From NCBI RefSeq assembly GCF_007714205.1, contig NZ_VMQU01000032.1:1-45691 (forward strand): a DNA stretch of 45,691 nucleotides. The letters are read 5' to 3'. This stretch comes from Mycobacterium helveticum. GTDB taxonomy: Bacteria > Actinomycetota > Actinomycetes > Mycobacteriales > Mycobacteriaceae. Under the pieces are notes generated by a model. That model was not told the DNA's origin, did no database searches, and worked only from the letters and a program-made list of their open reading frames with translations. The position numbers and the translations under genes were made by a program. Below are positions 18,513 to 27,226 of this stretch, piece by piece (the stretch's first letter is position 1; each line of letters opens with the position of its first letter).

Positions 18513-19025
18513 ATGGCCGATCCCGACGCCGCCGTTCAGGAACTCCTTCGGGACGCGTTCACCCGGCTGATCGAACACGTCGACGACCTCACCGACGGAC
18601 TGACCGACGAGGTGGCCGACTACCGCCCGACCCCGAGCGCCAACAGCATCGCCTGGTTGCTCTGGCACAGCGCGCGGGTGCAGGACATCCAGCTGGCGCA
18701 CGTGGCCGGCGTGCAGCAGGTGTGGACCCGCGACGGATGGGTGGACCGATTCGGCCTGGACCTGCCGCGCGAGGACACCGGCTACGGTCACGGGCCCGAC
18801 GAGGTCGCCAAGGTGCACGCGCCCGCCGGCCTGCTGTCCGGCTACTACCACGCGGTGCACAAGCTCACCCTCGAATACCTCGCCGGGGTCACGGCCGGCG
18901 AACTGGCCCGCGTCGTGGACACCCACTGGGAGCCCCCGGTGACGGCCGGCACCCGGCTGGTGAGCATCGTCGACGACTGCGCCCAGCATCTCGGCCAGGC
19001 CGCCTACGTGCGGGGGATCCAGTAG
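18513..19025 (+). CDS. DinB-like / mycothiol-transferase-fold protein (Rv0443 homologue)
   Basis: A 170-residue four-helix-bundle protein. Candidate metal-binding histidines are spaced as in the DinB/YfiT superfamily: WLLWHSARVQDIQL (about 48), YYHAVHKLTLEYL (about 115) and DDCAQHLGQAAYVRG (about 155). Members include thiol-dependent S-transferases that use mycothiol or bacillithiol; this assignment is by fold and the substrate is unknown. The gene ends 86 bases before the convergent dipZ-like gene. In H37Rv the next genes would be rskA-sigK; here they are absent. Confidence 0.82.
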   Translation: MADPDAAVQELLRDAFTRLIEHVDDLTDGLTDEVADYRPTPSANSIAWLLWHSARVQDIQLAHVAGVQQVWTRDGWVDRFGLDLPREDTGYGHGPDEVAKVHAPAGLLSGYYHAVHKLTLEYLAGVTAGELARVVDTHWEPPVTAGTRLVSIVDDCAQHLGQAAYVRGIQ

Positions 19026-19111
19026 GTTCGCGGGCGTGCGGTGCGGCGCGCTCGCGTGCGGCACCGACGACGTCCGCCGGGCCCCGGAGGTGATGGTCGC
19101 GCACAGACGCC

Positions 19112-20800
19112 CTAGCCGAAGGTGAACGAAAAGACTTGCAGGCCTTTGCCGACCCGCATGTCGAGCTGGTCGCGGTGGGCGGTCTGGCCGGACGCGATCC
19201 GGTGCAGCGTGGGCGGCCCGCCGATCGGCGTCGTGGTGGTCTCACCGTCGCGGGTGACGGCGATGCTGCCGGTGCCGCCGACGACCACGTACACGTCCTT
19301 GCCGGTGTAGTTCAGCCGGACGGCGGCGCCCTCGCTCTCGGCGGTGGCGCCCTGGTCGTCGATGGTCCAGCGGCCACGCAGCGCGAAGCGGTCGTCGGGC
19401 AACGTGGCCGGGAAGCTGAATGTCGCGGTGCCGGAATCGTATTGGCCGGTGCCGCCGTAATAGGTGGCCTTGCCCGCGCCCAGGTAGGTCTCGGGCGTCA
19501 GCCGGGTTCGCGGCGTGTCGTCCGCCGCGCCGGACGCCGGGGGCAGCCGGACGTCGGGGTCGGCGGCCACCAGCAGCCGGCGGATCAGCCTTTCGGTGCC
19601 GTCGTAGTCGCCCTCGCCGAACTTGGTGTGCCGGACGGTGCCGTCGGCGTCGATCAGGTATTCGGCCGGCCAGTACAGGTTCTGGTAGCTGTTCCAGGTG
19701 GCGTAGTCGTTGTCCAGCGCGACGGGGTAGGTGATGTGCAGCGCGGCGGCCGCGGCGGCCACGTTGCCGGGGACCCGTTCGAAGGCGTACTCCGGGGTGT
19801 GCACGCCGATCACCACGAAGCCGTCGTCGCGGTAGCGGTCGTACCAGTCGACGACGTGCGGGATGGCCCGCTGGCAGTTGATGCAGGAGTACGCCCAGAA
19901 GTCGATCAGGACCACCTTGCCGCGCAGCGAGGCGAGGTCGATCGGTTTGCCGTCCGGGGTGTTCAGCCACCCCGTGATCCCGGTCAGCGCCGGCGCCGGC
20001 CCACACTCCTGCAGCCTGTCGGCGCCGTCGATGCAGTCGGCCAGCCGGCCCGCCGCCGCGTCGTTCTTCGTGCGGCCCGGGTCGAGCTTGCGCCGAATGT
20101 CGTTGGCGCCGATGCTTTTCTGCATCGCCGCGGTGTAGTCGGGCACCGCGCGCTGCAGCATCGCCGGCAGGTTGAAGACCAGTGCCACGGCCAGCACGAT
20201 CATCGTGATCCCGCCGGCGATCCGCACGGCGCGCTGCCGGCGGCGGAATGCGGCGACACGCTCGGCCGCGCGCCGCCCGGCCAGTGCGAAGACCAGCAGC
20301 GGCAACGCCGTCCCGATCGCGAACGCCGCGGTCAGCACCAGCGTCTCCGGCCCGATGGTGGCCGTGCCGCCGGCGACCACGATCGCGGCCAGCACCGGCC
20401 CCGCGCACGGCACATACAGCGCGCCCAGCGTCAACCCGAGCCCGAAACCGCTTCGCCGGGAGGCGAATCGGGGTTGCGGAAGTCGGGCGAACGGCCGCTC
20501 GATCAGCCGTTGCAGCGGCGGGAAGATCAAGCCCAGGCCGATGAGCGTCAGCGTCACCAGGGCGGCCCACCGGATCGCGTCCTGCGGCAGGTGCAGCGCC
20601 GACAGCAGCGCGGAACCCGCGAGGGTCACCACGCCGAAGCTGCACACCAGGCCCGCGATCACCAGATACGGCCGGGCGGAGGACCTTTCGCCGGCCGCAT
20701 CGACGCCGGAAAAGAACACCACGGGCAGCACCGGCAGGATGCACGGCGAGATGCCGGTGATCAGGCCGCCGAGGAACCCGATGAGCGCGATCGTGTGCAC
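19112..20800 (-). CDS. dipZ: DipZ-like protein: CcdA membrane domain fused to thioredoxin-like domain
   Basis: A 562-residue membrane protein with three parts. Residues 1 to about 230 form a CcdA/DsbD-type transmembrane domain with [17 protein letters not shown] and [15 protein letters not shown], whose two Cys relay electrons across the membrane. About 280-420 is a thioredoxin-like domain with [19 protein letters not shown] (active-site CINC) and HTPEYAFE. The C-terminal 140 residues are a beta-rich domain like the carbohydrate-binding-like end of M. tuberculosis DipZ. It should carry reducing power to extracytoplasmic thiols. The GTG at 20800 is chosen because it opens the first helix; it lies 11 bases after the mmpL4 stop, so it is probably the last gene of an mmpS4-mmpL4-dipZ operon. 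The frame remains open upstream inside mmpL4 to 21394, which I reject. Confidence 0.9.
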   Translation of the reverse strand: MHTIALIGFLGGLITGISPCILPVLPVVFFSGVDAAGERSSARPYLVIAGLVCSFGVVTLAGSALLSALHLPQDAIRWAALVTLTLIGLGLIFPPLQRLIERPFARLPQPRFASRRSGFGLGLTLGALYVPCAGPVLAAIVVAGGTATIGPETLVLTAAFAIGTALPLLVFALAGRRAAERVAAFRRRQRAVRIAGGITMIVLAVALVFNLPAMLQRAVPDYTAAMQKSIGANDIRRKLDPGRTKNDAAAGRLADCIDGADRLQECGPAPALTGITGWLNTPDGKPIDLASLRGKVVLIDFWAYSCINCQRAIPHVVDWYDRYRDDGFVVIGVHTPEYAFERVPGNVAAAAAALHITYPVALDNDYATWNSYQNLYWPAEYLIDADGTVRHTKFGEGDYDGTERLIRRLLVAADPDVRLPPASGAADDTPRTRLTPETYLGAGKATYYGGTGQYDSGTATFSFPATLPDDRFALRGRWTIDDQGATAESEGAAVRLNYTGKDVYVVVGGTGSIAVTRDGETTTTPIGGPPTLHRIASGQTAHRDQLDMRVGKGLQVFSFTFG

Positions 20801-20811
20801 GGGCCGGCCGG

Positions 20812-23700
20812 CTAGTCGCTGTAGGCGAACGAGTGATCCGGCGGCCTGACGGGAGTCACATGGACCCGCGGCGGCCGTGACCGCACCCGCATGGGCCACC
20901 AGAACCAGCGGCCCAGCAGCGCGGCGATGGACGGGGTCATGAACGCGCGCACGATCAGCGTGTCGAACAGCAGACCCAGGCCGATGGTGGTGCCCACCTG
21001 GCCGATGACCCGCACGTCGCTGACGACCATGGAGGCCATGGTGAACGCGAAGACCAGCCCGGCGTTGGTGACCACCTTGCCGGTGCCGCCCATGGACCGG
21101 ATGATGCCCGTGTTCAGGCCGGCGCCGATCTCCTGTTTGAATCGCGACACCAGCAGCAGGTTGTAGTCCGATCCGACGGCCAGCAGCACGATGACCGACA
21201 TCGCCAGCACCAGCCAGTGCAGCTGGATGCCGAGAATGTGCTGCCAGAACAGCACCGACAAGCCGAACGAGGCGCCCAGGGAGACCGCCACCGTGCCGAC
21301 GATGACCGCGGCGGCCACGAAGGCGCGGGTGATGATCAGCATGATGATGAAGATCAGGCACAGCGAGGAGACCCCGGCGATCACCAGATCCCACTGGGCG
21401 CCCTCGGAGATGTCCTTGAAGACGGCCCCCGTCCCGCCCAGATAGATCTTGGCGTCCTCCAACGGTGTTCCCTTGAGCGACTCCTCGGCCGCGGTCTGGA
21501 TCTTGTCGATGCTCGCGATCCCCTCGGCCGACGCGGGATCACCCCGGTGCAAGATGATGAACCGCGCCGCGTGCCCGTCCTCGGACAGGAAGTTGTTCAT
21601 CGCGCGCTTGAAGTCCTTGTTCTTGAACACCTCCGGCGGCAGGTAGAACGAGTCGTCGTTCTTGGCGGCGTCGAACGCATGCCCCATCGCGGTGGCGTTG
21701 TCGCTCATCTGGTCCATCTGGTCGAAGATGCCCGACATGGTGCTGTGCATGGTCAGCATCATGGTGCGCATGCTGACCATGGTCTCGATCATGGGCGGGA
21801 ACTGGGCGACCATCTGCGGCATCAGCCGGTCGAGGTCCTTGATGTCACCGACCAGCGTGTTGAGCTGATCGGAGATCTCGTCCACGCCGTCGATCGCGCC
21901 GAACACCGAGCGAAGCGACCAGCAGATGGGGATGTCGAAACAGTGTTTCTCCCAATAGAAATAGGAGCGCACCGGGCGCCAGAAGTCCTCGAAGTCGGCG
22001 ATCTCGTCGCGCAGTTCGTTGGTGATCTGCTGCATGGCCTCGGTGTCGCCGACCATGCGGTGGGTGGTGGCGACGAGCCTGGTCATCAGGGCGTACATCT
22101 GCTGCATCGTCGCGATCGTCTTGGCCATCTCGTCGGCCTGCACCAGCATGTCGTTCATGCGGTCGCGCTGGTATTTCATGGTCTGCAGCTGACCGGCGTT
22201 CTGCATGCTCATCTGGAACGGGATCGAGGTGTGGTCCATCGTCGTGCCGTCGGGCCGCGTGATCGCCTGCACGCGGGAGATTCCCGGCACCCGGAAGATG
22301 CCCTTGGCCAGCCGGTCCAGGATCAAAAAGTCCGCCGGATTGCGCATGTCGTGGTCGGACTGGACCATCAGGATCTCCGGCTTCATCCGGGCCTGCGAGA
22401 AGTGGCGGTCCGCGGCCGCGAAGCCGGCGTTGGCGGGGATGAAGGTGGGCAGGTAGTTGCGGTCGTTGTAGTTGGCCTTATAGCCGGGCAGGGCGAGCAG
22501 CCCGACCAGCGCGACCGCACACGTGACGGCCAGGATGGGCAGCGGCCAGCGCACCACCGCGGTCCCCACCCGCCGCCAGCCCCGCACCTTGAGCACCCGC
22601 TTCGGGTCGAACAGGCCGAACCGGCTGCCCACCGTCAGCACCGCGGGCCCCAGCGTCAGCGCCACCGCCACCGCCACCAGCATCCCCACCGCGCACGGCA
22701 CGCCCAGGGTCTGGAAGTAGGGCATCCGGGCGAAGCTGAGGCACAACGTGGCCCCGGCGATGGTCAGGCCCGAACCCAGGATGACGTGGGCGGTCCCCCG
22801 ATACATCGTGTAGAACGCCGTGTCCCGGTCCTCGCCGGCCTGGCGCGCCTCCTGGTAGCGGCCGATGATGAAGATCCCGTAGTCGGTGCCGGCCGCGATC
22901 GCCAGCGACGTCAGCAGGCTGACCGCGAACGTGGACAGCCCGATGAGCCCGGTGTGCCCGACCAACGCGACCGCACCCCGGGCCGCGGTCAACTCGAAAC
23001 CGACCGTGACCAGCAGCAGGAACACCGTGATCGGCGAACGGTAGACGACCAGCAGCATTATCAGGATCACCGCGACCGTCGTCGCGGTGATCCGCAGCAT
23101 GGACCGGTCGCCGCTGTGGTGCAGATCCGCGGCCAGGGCCGACACGCCGGTGACGTAGGCCTTGACCCCCGGCGGCGGCGGGACGCCGTCCACGATCTTG
23201 CGGACCGCCTCGACGGATTCGTTGGCCAGCGGCTCGCCCTGGTTGCCGGCGAGGTTCACCTGGACGGTCACGGCCTTGCCGTCGTTGCTCTGCGCGCCCG
23301 CCGCGGTCAGGGGATCGCCCCAGAAATCCTGCACGCTGAGCACGTGCGCCTTGTCGGCGCGCAGTTTGCGGATCAGGACGTCGTAGAACCGGTGGGCGTC
23401 GTCGCCGAGGGCCCGGTTGCTCTCCAGCACGATCATCGCCGAACTGTCGGTCTCGCCTTCCTTGAAGACGTGCCCGATGCGTTTCATGGCCACGAACGAC
23501 GGCGCGTCCGAGGGGCTCAGTGACACCGACCGCTCCTGGCCGACCTCTTCCAGCGACGGGACGAAGATGCTGAGCAGGACGGTGACGGCTACCCAGAACA
23601 GGATGATCGGCACCGCCAGGGTGTGGATCAGCCGGGCGAGGAAGGGCCGTTCGGTGTGGGGGGCGCCGGTGGCGGGTGACCCCGGGGGCGGCGCGCTCAC
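20812..23700 (-). CDS. mmpL4: RND-family transporter MmpL4
   Basis: A 962-residue MmpL transporter with about 12 transmembrane helices in two halves. After an N-terminal helix ([20 protein letters not shown]) come a periplasmic domain, a helical bundle with the proton-relay motif [13 protein letters not shown], a second, long periplasmic loop (about 410-740) that is Met- and Gln-rich and predicted coiled coil, and the second bundle with [14 protein letters not shown]. Two Cys in that loop ([12 protein letters not shown]) may form a disulfide. MmpL4 with MmpS4 exports mycobactin and carboxymycobactin siderophores in M. tuberculosis. The length and sequence match that homologue (967). The start overlaps the mmpS4 stop by 4 bases. 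Confidence 0.94.
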   Translation of the reverse strand: MSAPPPGSPATGAPHTERPFLARLIHTLAVPIILFWVAVTVLLSIFVPSLEEVGQERSVSLSPSDAPSFVAMKRIGHVFKEGETDSSAMIVLESNRALGDDAHRFYDVLIRKLRADKAHVLSVQDFWGDPLTAAGAQSNDGKAVTVQVNLAGNQGEPLANESVEAVRKIVDGVPPPPGVKAYVTGVSALAADLHHSGDRSMLRITATTVAVILIMLLVVYRSPITVFLLLVTVGFELTAARGAVALVGHTGLIGLSTFAVSLLTSLAIAAGTDYGIFIIGRYQEARQAGEDRDTAFYTMYRGTAHVILGSGLTIAGATLCLSFARMPYFQTLGVPCAVGMLVAVAVALTLGPAVLTVGSRFGLFDPKRVLKVRGWRRVGTAVVRWPLPILAVTCAVALVGLLALPGYKANYNDRNYLPTFIPANAGFAAADRHFSQARMKPEILMVQSDHDMRNPADFLILDRLAKGIFRVPGISRVQAITRPDGTTMDHTSIPFQMSMQNAGQLQTMKYQRDRMNDMLVQADEMAKTIATMQQMYALMTRLVATTHRMVGDTEAMQQITNELRDEIADFEDFWRPVRSYFYWEKHCFDIPICWSLRSVFGAIDGVDEISDQLNTLVGDIKDLDRLMPQMVAQFPPMIETMVSMRTMMLTMHSTMSGIFDQMDQMSDNATAMGHAFDAAKNDDSFYLPPEVFKNKDFKRAMNNFLSEDGHAARFIILHRGDPASAEGIASIDKIQTAAEESLKGTPLEDAKIYLGGTGAVFKDISEGAQWDLVIAGVSSLCLIFIIMLIITRAFVAAAVIVGTVAVSLGASFGLSVLFWQHILGIQLHWLVLAMSVIVLLAVGSDYNLLLVSRFKQEIGAGLNTGIIRSMGGTGKVVTNAGLVFAFTMASMVVSDVRVIGQVGTTIGLGLLFDTLIVRAFMTPSIAALLGRWFWWPMRVRSRPPRVHVTPVRPPDHSFAYSD

Positions 23701-24119
23701 GCGGACTTCACCAGGCAGAAGGTGTAGGCGTGGACCTCGTGGGAGATCCGCTCGGCCTTGACTTCGCCGTCGACGGTGATCCGGCAGCCGAGGGTGTCAC
23801 TATCCCCTTGCGCGACAAGGTTTCCCATCACCGCCGCCTTCGTGGTCGTGATGCGCAGCGACCAGGGCAACCGGGCGCCGTCGACGCGCTGCGGGTCGCC
23901 GTTGACGTCGAAGTAACTGATGTCCGCGACCGCCCCCGCCGGGCCGAAGACTTCGTAGCTGATCCGTTTGGGGTTGAAGGGCTTCGGGTTTTCGAGGTTG
24001 CTGTCCGCGTAGGATTCCCGCTTGGCGGAGCCGAAGTAGCCGTGCACCCGGTACACGACGAATCCCCCGACGACCACCACCGCCAGGACCACCAGCGGTA
24101 TCCAGGTTCGCGACAGCAA
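23697..24119 (-). CDS. mmpS4: MmpS4 accessory membrane protein
   Basis: A 140-residue protein with one N-terminal transmembrane helix ([20 protein letters not shown]) and a periplasmic beta-rich domain ([27 protein letters not shown]). It is the periplasmic adaptor of MmpL4 in siderophore export. I chose the TTG at 24119 because it gives [11 protein letters not shown], which lines up with the MLMRTWIP start of the homologue and the same 140-residue length. It has a ggggag ribosome site about 13 bases upstream. An in-frame ATG at 24194 would add 25 residues without hydrophobic character. Two Cys ([18 protein letters not shown]) can form a disulfide. Confidence 0.9.
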   Translation of the reverse strand: MLSRTWIPLVVLAVVVVGGFVVYRVHGYFGSAKRESYADSNLENPKPFNPKRISYEVFGPAGAVADISYFDVNGDPQRVDGARLPWSLRITTTKAAVMGNLVAQGDSDTLGCRITVDGEVKAERISHEVHAYTFCLVKSA

Positions 24120-24284
24120 CTTGATGATCGGACTCCCCTTCGCCGGTCGGCAGTTCGGCCGGGCCGGTTCCGCCGTCCGCCCGAGCATGGTCAACTACGG
24201 AGCACCGCGTCGCGCCGGCCGCCCCCGATCCCAGTGGTGGCGCTCCGTCCCGGACACCCGAGCCGGCGGTGGTGCGGCAGTAAC

Positions 24285-24303
24285 ACAACCAAGGCTTACC
24301 TAA
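24285..24303. promoter_or_regulatory. Candidate IdeR iron box upstream of mmpS4
   Basis: The 19 bases ACAACCAAGGCTTACCTAA match the palindromic IdeR consensus at 12 of 19 positions. The right two thirds, from base 8 on (AGGCTTACCTAA), agrees at 11 of 12. It lies about 165 bases upstream of the mmpS4 start, in the 352-base divergent gap with the TetR gene. mmpS4/mmpL4 are known to be iron-repressed via IdeR in M. tuberculosis, which makes a real site plausible. The left half is poor, so it is only a candidate. Confidence 0.5.
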
Positions 24304-24377
24304 GTAAATCACGGTGTCGTCAGCCTGGGCCGGACGGTCGGCTCCTTCCCGTACGTCCCTGAAGTGTAAGGCATATC

Positions 24378-24463
24378 ACGTGCGTAACGGCAAGCCCGGA
24401 TGGCGCTCGACGGGCAACAAATCACGCGTTGTGCGTTATGCAAATCACAGTACGTGCGTTACG
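24378..24463. promoter_or_regulatory. Candidate TetR operator: three GTGCGT(T/A)A repeats
   Basis: Three similar motifs precede the TetR gene: ACGTGCGTAACG at 24378-24389, GTGCGTTATG at 24431-24440 and ACGTGCGTTACG at 24452-24463. The second and third are 21-23 bases apart. The third ends 8 bases before the GTG start. Such repeats beside a divergent TetR gene usually serve autoregulation and control of the neighbour (here mmpS4-mmpL4-dipZ). Confidence 0.5.
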
Positions 24464-25737
24464 CTCTGCCGGTGGCGCAACTCGCTTTCCAGCGCGCCCG
24501 CACGGAGGAGAAGAAGCGCCAGCGTGCGGCGGCGCTCGTCGAGGCCGCGCGTTCGCTGGCCCTCGAAACCGGCGTCGCGTCGGTGACGTTGACCGCCGTC
24601 GCCGGCCGCGCCGGAATCCACTACTCGGCGGTGCGCCGCTACTTCTCGTCCCACAAAGAGGTCCTGTTGCACCTCGCCGCCGAAGGCTGGGCCCGCTGGT
24701 CGGGCGCGGTCTGCGCGGAGCTGGGTGAACCGGGCCCGATGTCGCCGGCGCGGGTCGCCGAGACACTGGCCAACGGGCTGGCCGCCGACCCGCTGTTCTG
24801 TGACCTGCTCGCCAACCTGCACCTGCACCTCGAGCACGAGGTGGACATCGACAGGGTCGTCGAGATCCGGCGAACCATCACCGCCGCCGCGGTCGCGCTC
24901 GCCGACGCGATCGAGCGCGCGCTGCCGGCGCTGGGCCGCTCCGGCGCCTTCGACATCCTGATCGCCGCGTACTCGTTGGCCGCCGCCTTCTGGCAGATCG
25001 CCAACCCGCCGCGGCGGCTCATCGACGCCTATGCCGACGAGCCGGAGGTCCGCCCGCCGGAGTGGAACATCGATTTCCCATCCGCGCTGACCCGATTGCT
25101 CACCGCGACCTGCATCGGCCTGATCTCGGGATCGCCCTGATCTCGGGATGGCCCTGATCTCGGGATGGCCCTGATCTCGGGATGGCCCTGATCTCGGGAT
25201 CGCCCTGATCTCGGGATCGCCCTGAGCAGAAGAGAAGACCGAAGTTCCGTGGCCTGGCCGGTCTGGTATCGACGAGAACGCGGCCGAGCTCCTCGAGCCG
25301 CCGAGGGCCCCGAGGGCCCCGAGGGCAATGTGCCGCTCGTCGTGGCGGTCGTCGCGGTGGCGGGTTTCTGCGTCTACCGGCTCCGCAAACGTCTCCCTGC
25401 TGCACACCGCCGGAAACGACCTGCCCGCAGCGGTCAACGCGCCCACCGATGCACTCATCGCCGCCTCGGCGCCGGCGTATTCGTTCGCCCCCGCGGTCAG
25501 CGCGCGGACGAACTGGTCGTGGAAGGTCGCCGCCTGTGCGCTGACGGCCTGATAGGCCCGCCCGTAGCGGGTGAACACCGCCACCACGGCCGCCGACACC
25601 TCGTCGCGGCCCGCGGGCAGCATCGCGGTGGTCGGCGGCGCCGCGGCGGCATGGGCGGCATCCAGCGCCCAACCGACACCCGCGAGGTCCTGCGCCGCGG
25701 TTGCCAGCAGCTGCGGGCTTGCGATCACGAACGCCAT
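24445..25737 (-). CDS. PE-domain protein with aberrant C-terminus
   Basis: The first ~100 residues (25737 down to about 25440) are a clear PE domain: MAFVIASPQLLATAAQDLAG, then AAAAPPTTAMLPAGRDEVSAAVVAVFTRYGRAYQAVSAQAATFHDQFVRALTAGANEYAGAEA. The eponymous Pro-Glu is replaced by Pro-Gln. A strong ribosome site (gggagg) precedes the ATG. Beyond the domain the frame carries no PE-type tail. It continues through an Arg/Asp-rich stretch, the 17-bp repeats (IPRSGxSRDQ-type sequence) and antisense through the TetR gene until a stop at 24445. The region beyond about 25224 is probably not functional protein, so the gene may be frame-shifted or decaying. PE proteins are ESX-secreted with PPE partners; no partner is adjacent. 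Confidence 0.55.
   Translation of the reverse strand: MAFVIASPQLLATAAQDLAGVGWALDAAHAAAAPPTTAMLPAGRDEVSAAVVAVFTRYGRAYQAVSAQAATFHDQFVRALTAGANEYAGAEAAMSASVGALTAAGRSFPAVCSRETFAEPVDAETRHRDDRHDERHIALGALGALGGSRSSAAFSSIPDRPGHGTSVFSSAQGDPEIRAIPRSGPSRDQGHPEIRAIPRSGRSRDQADAGRGEQSGQRGWEIDVPLRRADLRLVGIGVDEPPRRVGDLPEGGGQRVRGDQDVEGAGAAQRRQRALDRVGERDRGGGDGSPDLDDPVDVHLVLEVQVQVGEQVTEQRVGGQPVGQCLGDPRRRHRARFTQLRADRARPAGPAFGGEVQQDLFVGREVAAHRRVVDSGAAGDGGQRHRRDAGFEGQRTRGLDERRRTLALLLLRAGALESELRHRQSVTHVL
24472..25140 (+). CDS. TetR family transcriptional regulator (Rv0452 homologue)
   Basis: A 222-residue repressor-type protein. The N-terminal helix-turn-helix region runs EEKKRQRAAALVEAARSLALETG...VTLTAVAGRAGIHYSAVRRYFSSHKEVLLHLAAEGWARW (about 12-75), a standard TetR DNA-binding domain. 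The rest is the helical ligand/dimerisation domain. The GTG at 24472 starts the protein just before this domain; upstream in-frame codons (ATG at 24400) lie in the repeat-bearing operator region and are not used. It is divergent from mmpS4, so it probably controls that cluster and itself. Its last residues (IGLISGSP) are encoded by the first copy of the 17-bp tandem repeat. Confidence 0.9.
   Translation: MAQLAFQRARTEEKKRQRAAALVEAARSLALETGVASVTLTAVAGRAGIHYSAVRRYFSSHKEVLLHLAAEGWARWSGAVCAELGEPGPMSPARVAETLANGLAADPLFCDLLANLHLHLEHEVDIDRVVEIRRTITAAAVALADAIERALPALGRSGAFDILIAAYSLAAAFWQIANPPRRLIDAYADEPEVRPPEWNIDFPSALTRLLTATCIGLISGSP
25122..25223 (+). repeat. 17-bp tandem repeat, six copies (VNTR-like)
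   Basis: Six head-to-tail copies of GATCTCGGGATSGCCCT (S is C or G). Copies 1, 5 and 6 carry C and copies 2, 3 and 4 carry G at the variable position. The first copy lies in the end of the TetR gene, whose stop codon falls at the junction with copy 2. Each unit contains GATC-TCGG-GAT(C), able to fold as a small hairpin. Because 17 is not a multiple of 3, the opposite-strand PE-like frame reads through it in all three phases. Copy number is likely to vary between strains. Confidence 0.95.
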
Positions 25738-25851
25738 GGCTTTTCCTCCCGCCGCCGCGAACGCCTCTCGCGGCGACGGGTCAAGCGTCGCGTGTGGCGG
25801 GCGTCCCGGGATCAGTCAAATGACGCAATCTCGGGCCGCGGTCGGCCGGCG

Positions 25852-27135
25852 CTACCGGGGCTGGTCGGGGGCGACGGCGAGTTTCGAGTTCACCGGGATC
25901 GTCGGCGCGTCGCCGTACTCGGACTGGGGAATGGCCGAGAAGTTGAAGTCGTCGATCGCGCCGGCGCGGAAGACCAGGCAGTGCGTCGAACCGCCGAACT
26001 GGAAGTAGCCGAGTTCCTCGCCCTTGTCGACGTGGTAGCCGGACTTGATGTTCTCGCCGATCAGCGTGGAGGACACCTCGCCGATGCCGACCGCCACCAG
26101 CGCCATCAGCCCGATGACGGGGTTGTCGGCCTCGATCAGCAGAATCGCGCGCGCCGAGACGTGCGCCATGTAGGACTGCGAGTCCGGCGGCTTGAGGGCG
26201 TCCCACCGCTGGGACACGGTCTCCGAGAAGTACGTGCCCGGCTGGACGAACGCCCGCACGATCGTCCCGGCCACGGGGCTGTGCCAGTGGTGGTACTTCA
26301 TCGCCGACAGGTACGCCTGGTAGACGGTTCCGCCGACGAACTGGTCGACCGACTCGTCGTTGGCCAGCATGTCGCACAGCGAGTACGGCTGACGCTTGAT
26401 CCAGAATTGGTCCCTGCGCTGGATGTTCGTCGCGATGCGGTACGGGGTCGATTCGCAGGCACTGACGATCACCTTGTCGTCGTCGGGCGCGGCGACGGGC
26501 CGCTGGCCGTCTTTGAGGCGACGGGTGAAGAAGTCGTTCCAGGATTTGAAGCCCCAGTGCTCGTCGTCGGGGTCGTGGACGAACTGCTCGATGCCCAGCG
26601 TGCGGCACGCCTTCGGGGACTTCCAGCCCGTCGGGGAATCGTTGAGCACATACAGCGAGTCGGGGCTGTCGAGGAACTCGCACCACGCGGCCAGGATCTT
26701 CTTGATCATCCCGTTGATCCGCGGGTCGCGGAACGCGGCGACACCCGCCGGGGTGGTCGTCGTCCAGTCGAGGACGGCGCTGAGCGGGATGATCACCGCC
26801 TCGTCGCCGAACTCCGGGGCGATCGTGAGGACCTCGTTGATCAGGCCCAGCAGCTGGTCCACGTCGTGCAGGTGGCGGCTGCGGTACTGCTTGGTGCGCG
26901 GCACCTGGTCGATCATCTCGTTGAGGTACATGTTCACGACGGGGTCGTCGTCGATGAGTTGCCTGAATTCCTTGAGCACCGGGTGCAGCTCGTTCTGCCC
27001 GCCCTTGACCTCGACGCGCTTGCGGTGCCCGCAAAGCCACGACTCCAGGGCGTCGTAGTCCTGCGGCAACCAGCCGGCCCGTCGGCGTACGTCCAGGTCA
27101 ACACTTACATCGACATCATCGGCATTGATCGTCAT
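25852..27135 (-). CDS. Second phosphatidylserine decarboxylase-family protein (PSDC-associated N-domain)
   Basis: A 427-residue protein. Residues about 20-200 resemble the domain found N-terminal to Psd in fungal-type and some bacterial homologues (LPQDYDALESWL, HPVLKEFRQLIDDDP). The C-terminal part is Psd-like: WNDFFTRRLKDGQRPVA, YHHWHSPVAGTIVRAFVQPGTYFSE with the conserved His, and FQFGGSTHCLVF holding the Gly-Ser processing site that makes the pyruvoyl group. All motifs look intact, so it should be a pyruvoyl-dependent decarboxylase; whether it acts on phosphatidylserine or another serine or amino-acid conjugate is open. It lacks the long membrane segments of Psd at 7619-8350. I do not recall it at this position in H37Rv. 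Confidence 0.85.
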   Translation of the reverse strand: MTINADDVDVSVDLDVRRRAGWLPQDYDALESWLCGHRKRVEVKGGQNELHPVLKEFRQLIDDDPVVNMYLNEMIDQVPRTKQYRSRHLHDVDQLLGLINEVLTIAPEFGDEAVIIPLSAVLDWTTTTPAGVAAFRDPRINGMIKKILAAWCEFLDSPDSLYVLNDSPTGWKSPKACRTLGIEQFVHDPDDEHWGFKSWNDFFTRRLKDGQRPVAAPDDDKVIVSACESTPYRIATNIQRRDQFWIKRQPYSLCDMLANDESVDQFVGGTVYQAYLSAMKYHHWHSPVAGTIVRAFVQPGTYFSETVSQRWDALKPPDSQSYMAHVSARAILLIEADNPVIGLMALVAVGIGEVSSTLIGENIKSGYHVDKGEELGYFQFGGSTHCLVFRAGAIDDFNFSAIPQSEYGDAPTIPVNSKLAVAPDQPR

Positions 27136-27226
27136 GACGATCAGCCTTCCCCTGCACCCGGCGGGTCAAACCGAACCCCGCGCGAACGGCGGCAGGGTGG
27201 CTGCTACGCGGGTCCGGTGGAAACCC

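Noticed and set aside
20801..21394. 5' extension of the dipZ frame into mmpL4
   Set aside because: It overlaps the certain mmpL4 C-terminal half out of frame, with Arg/Gly/His-rich shadow sequence.
25122..25223. CRISPR array
   Set aside because: The units are directly adjacent 17-mers with no spacers, so this is a simple tandem repeat.
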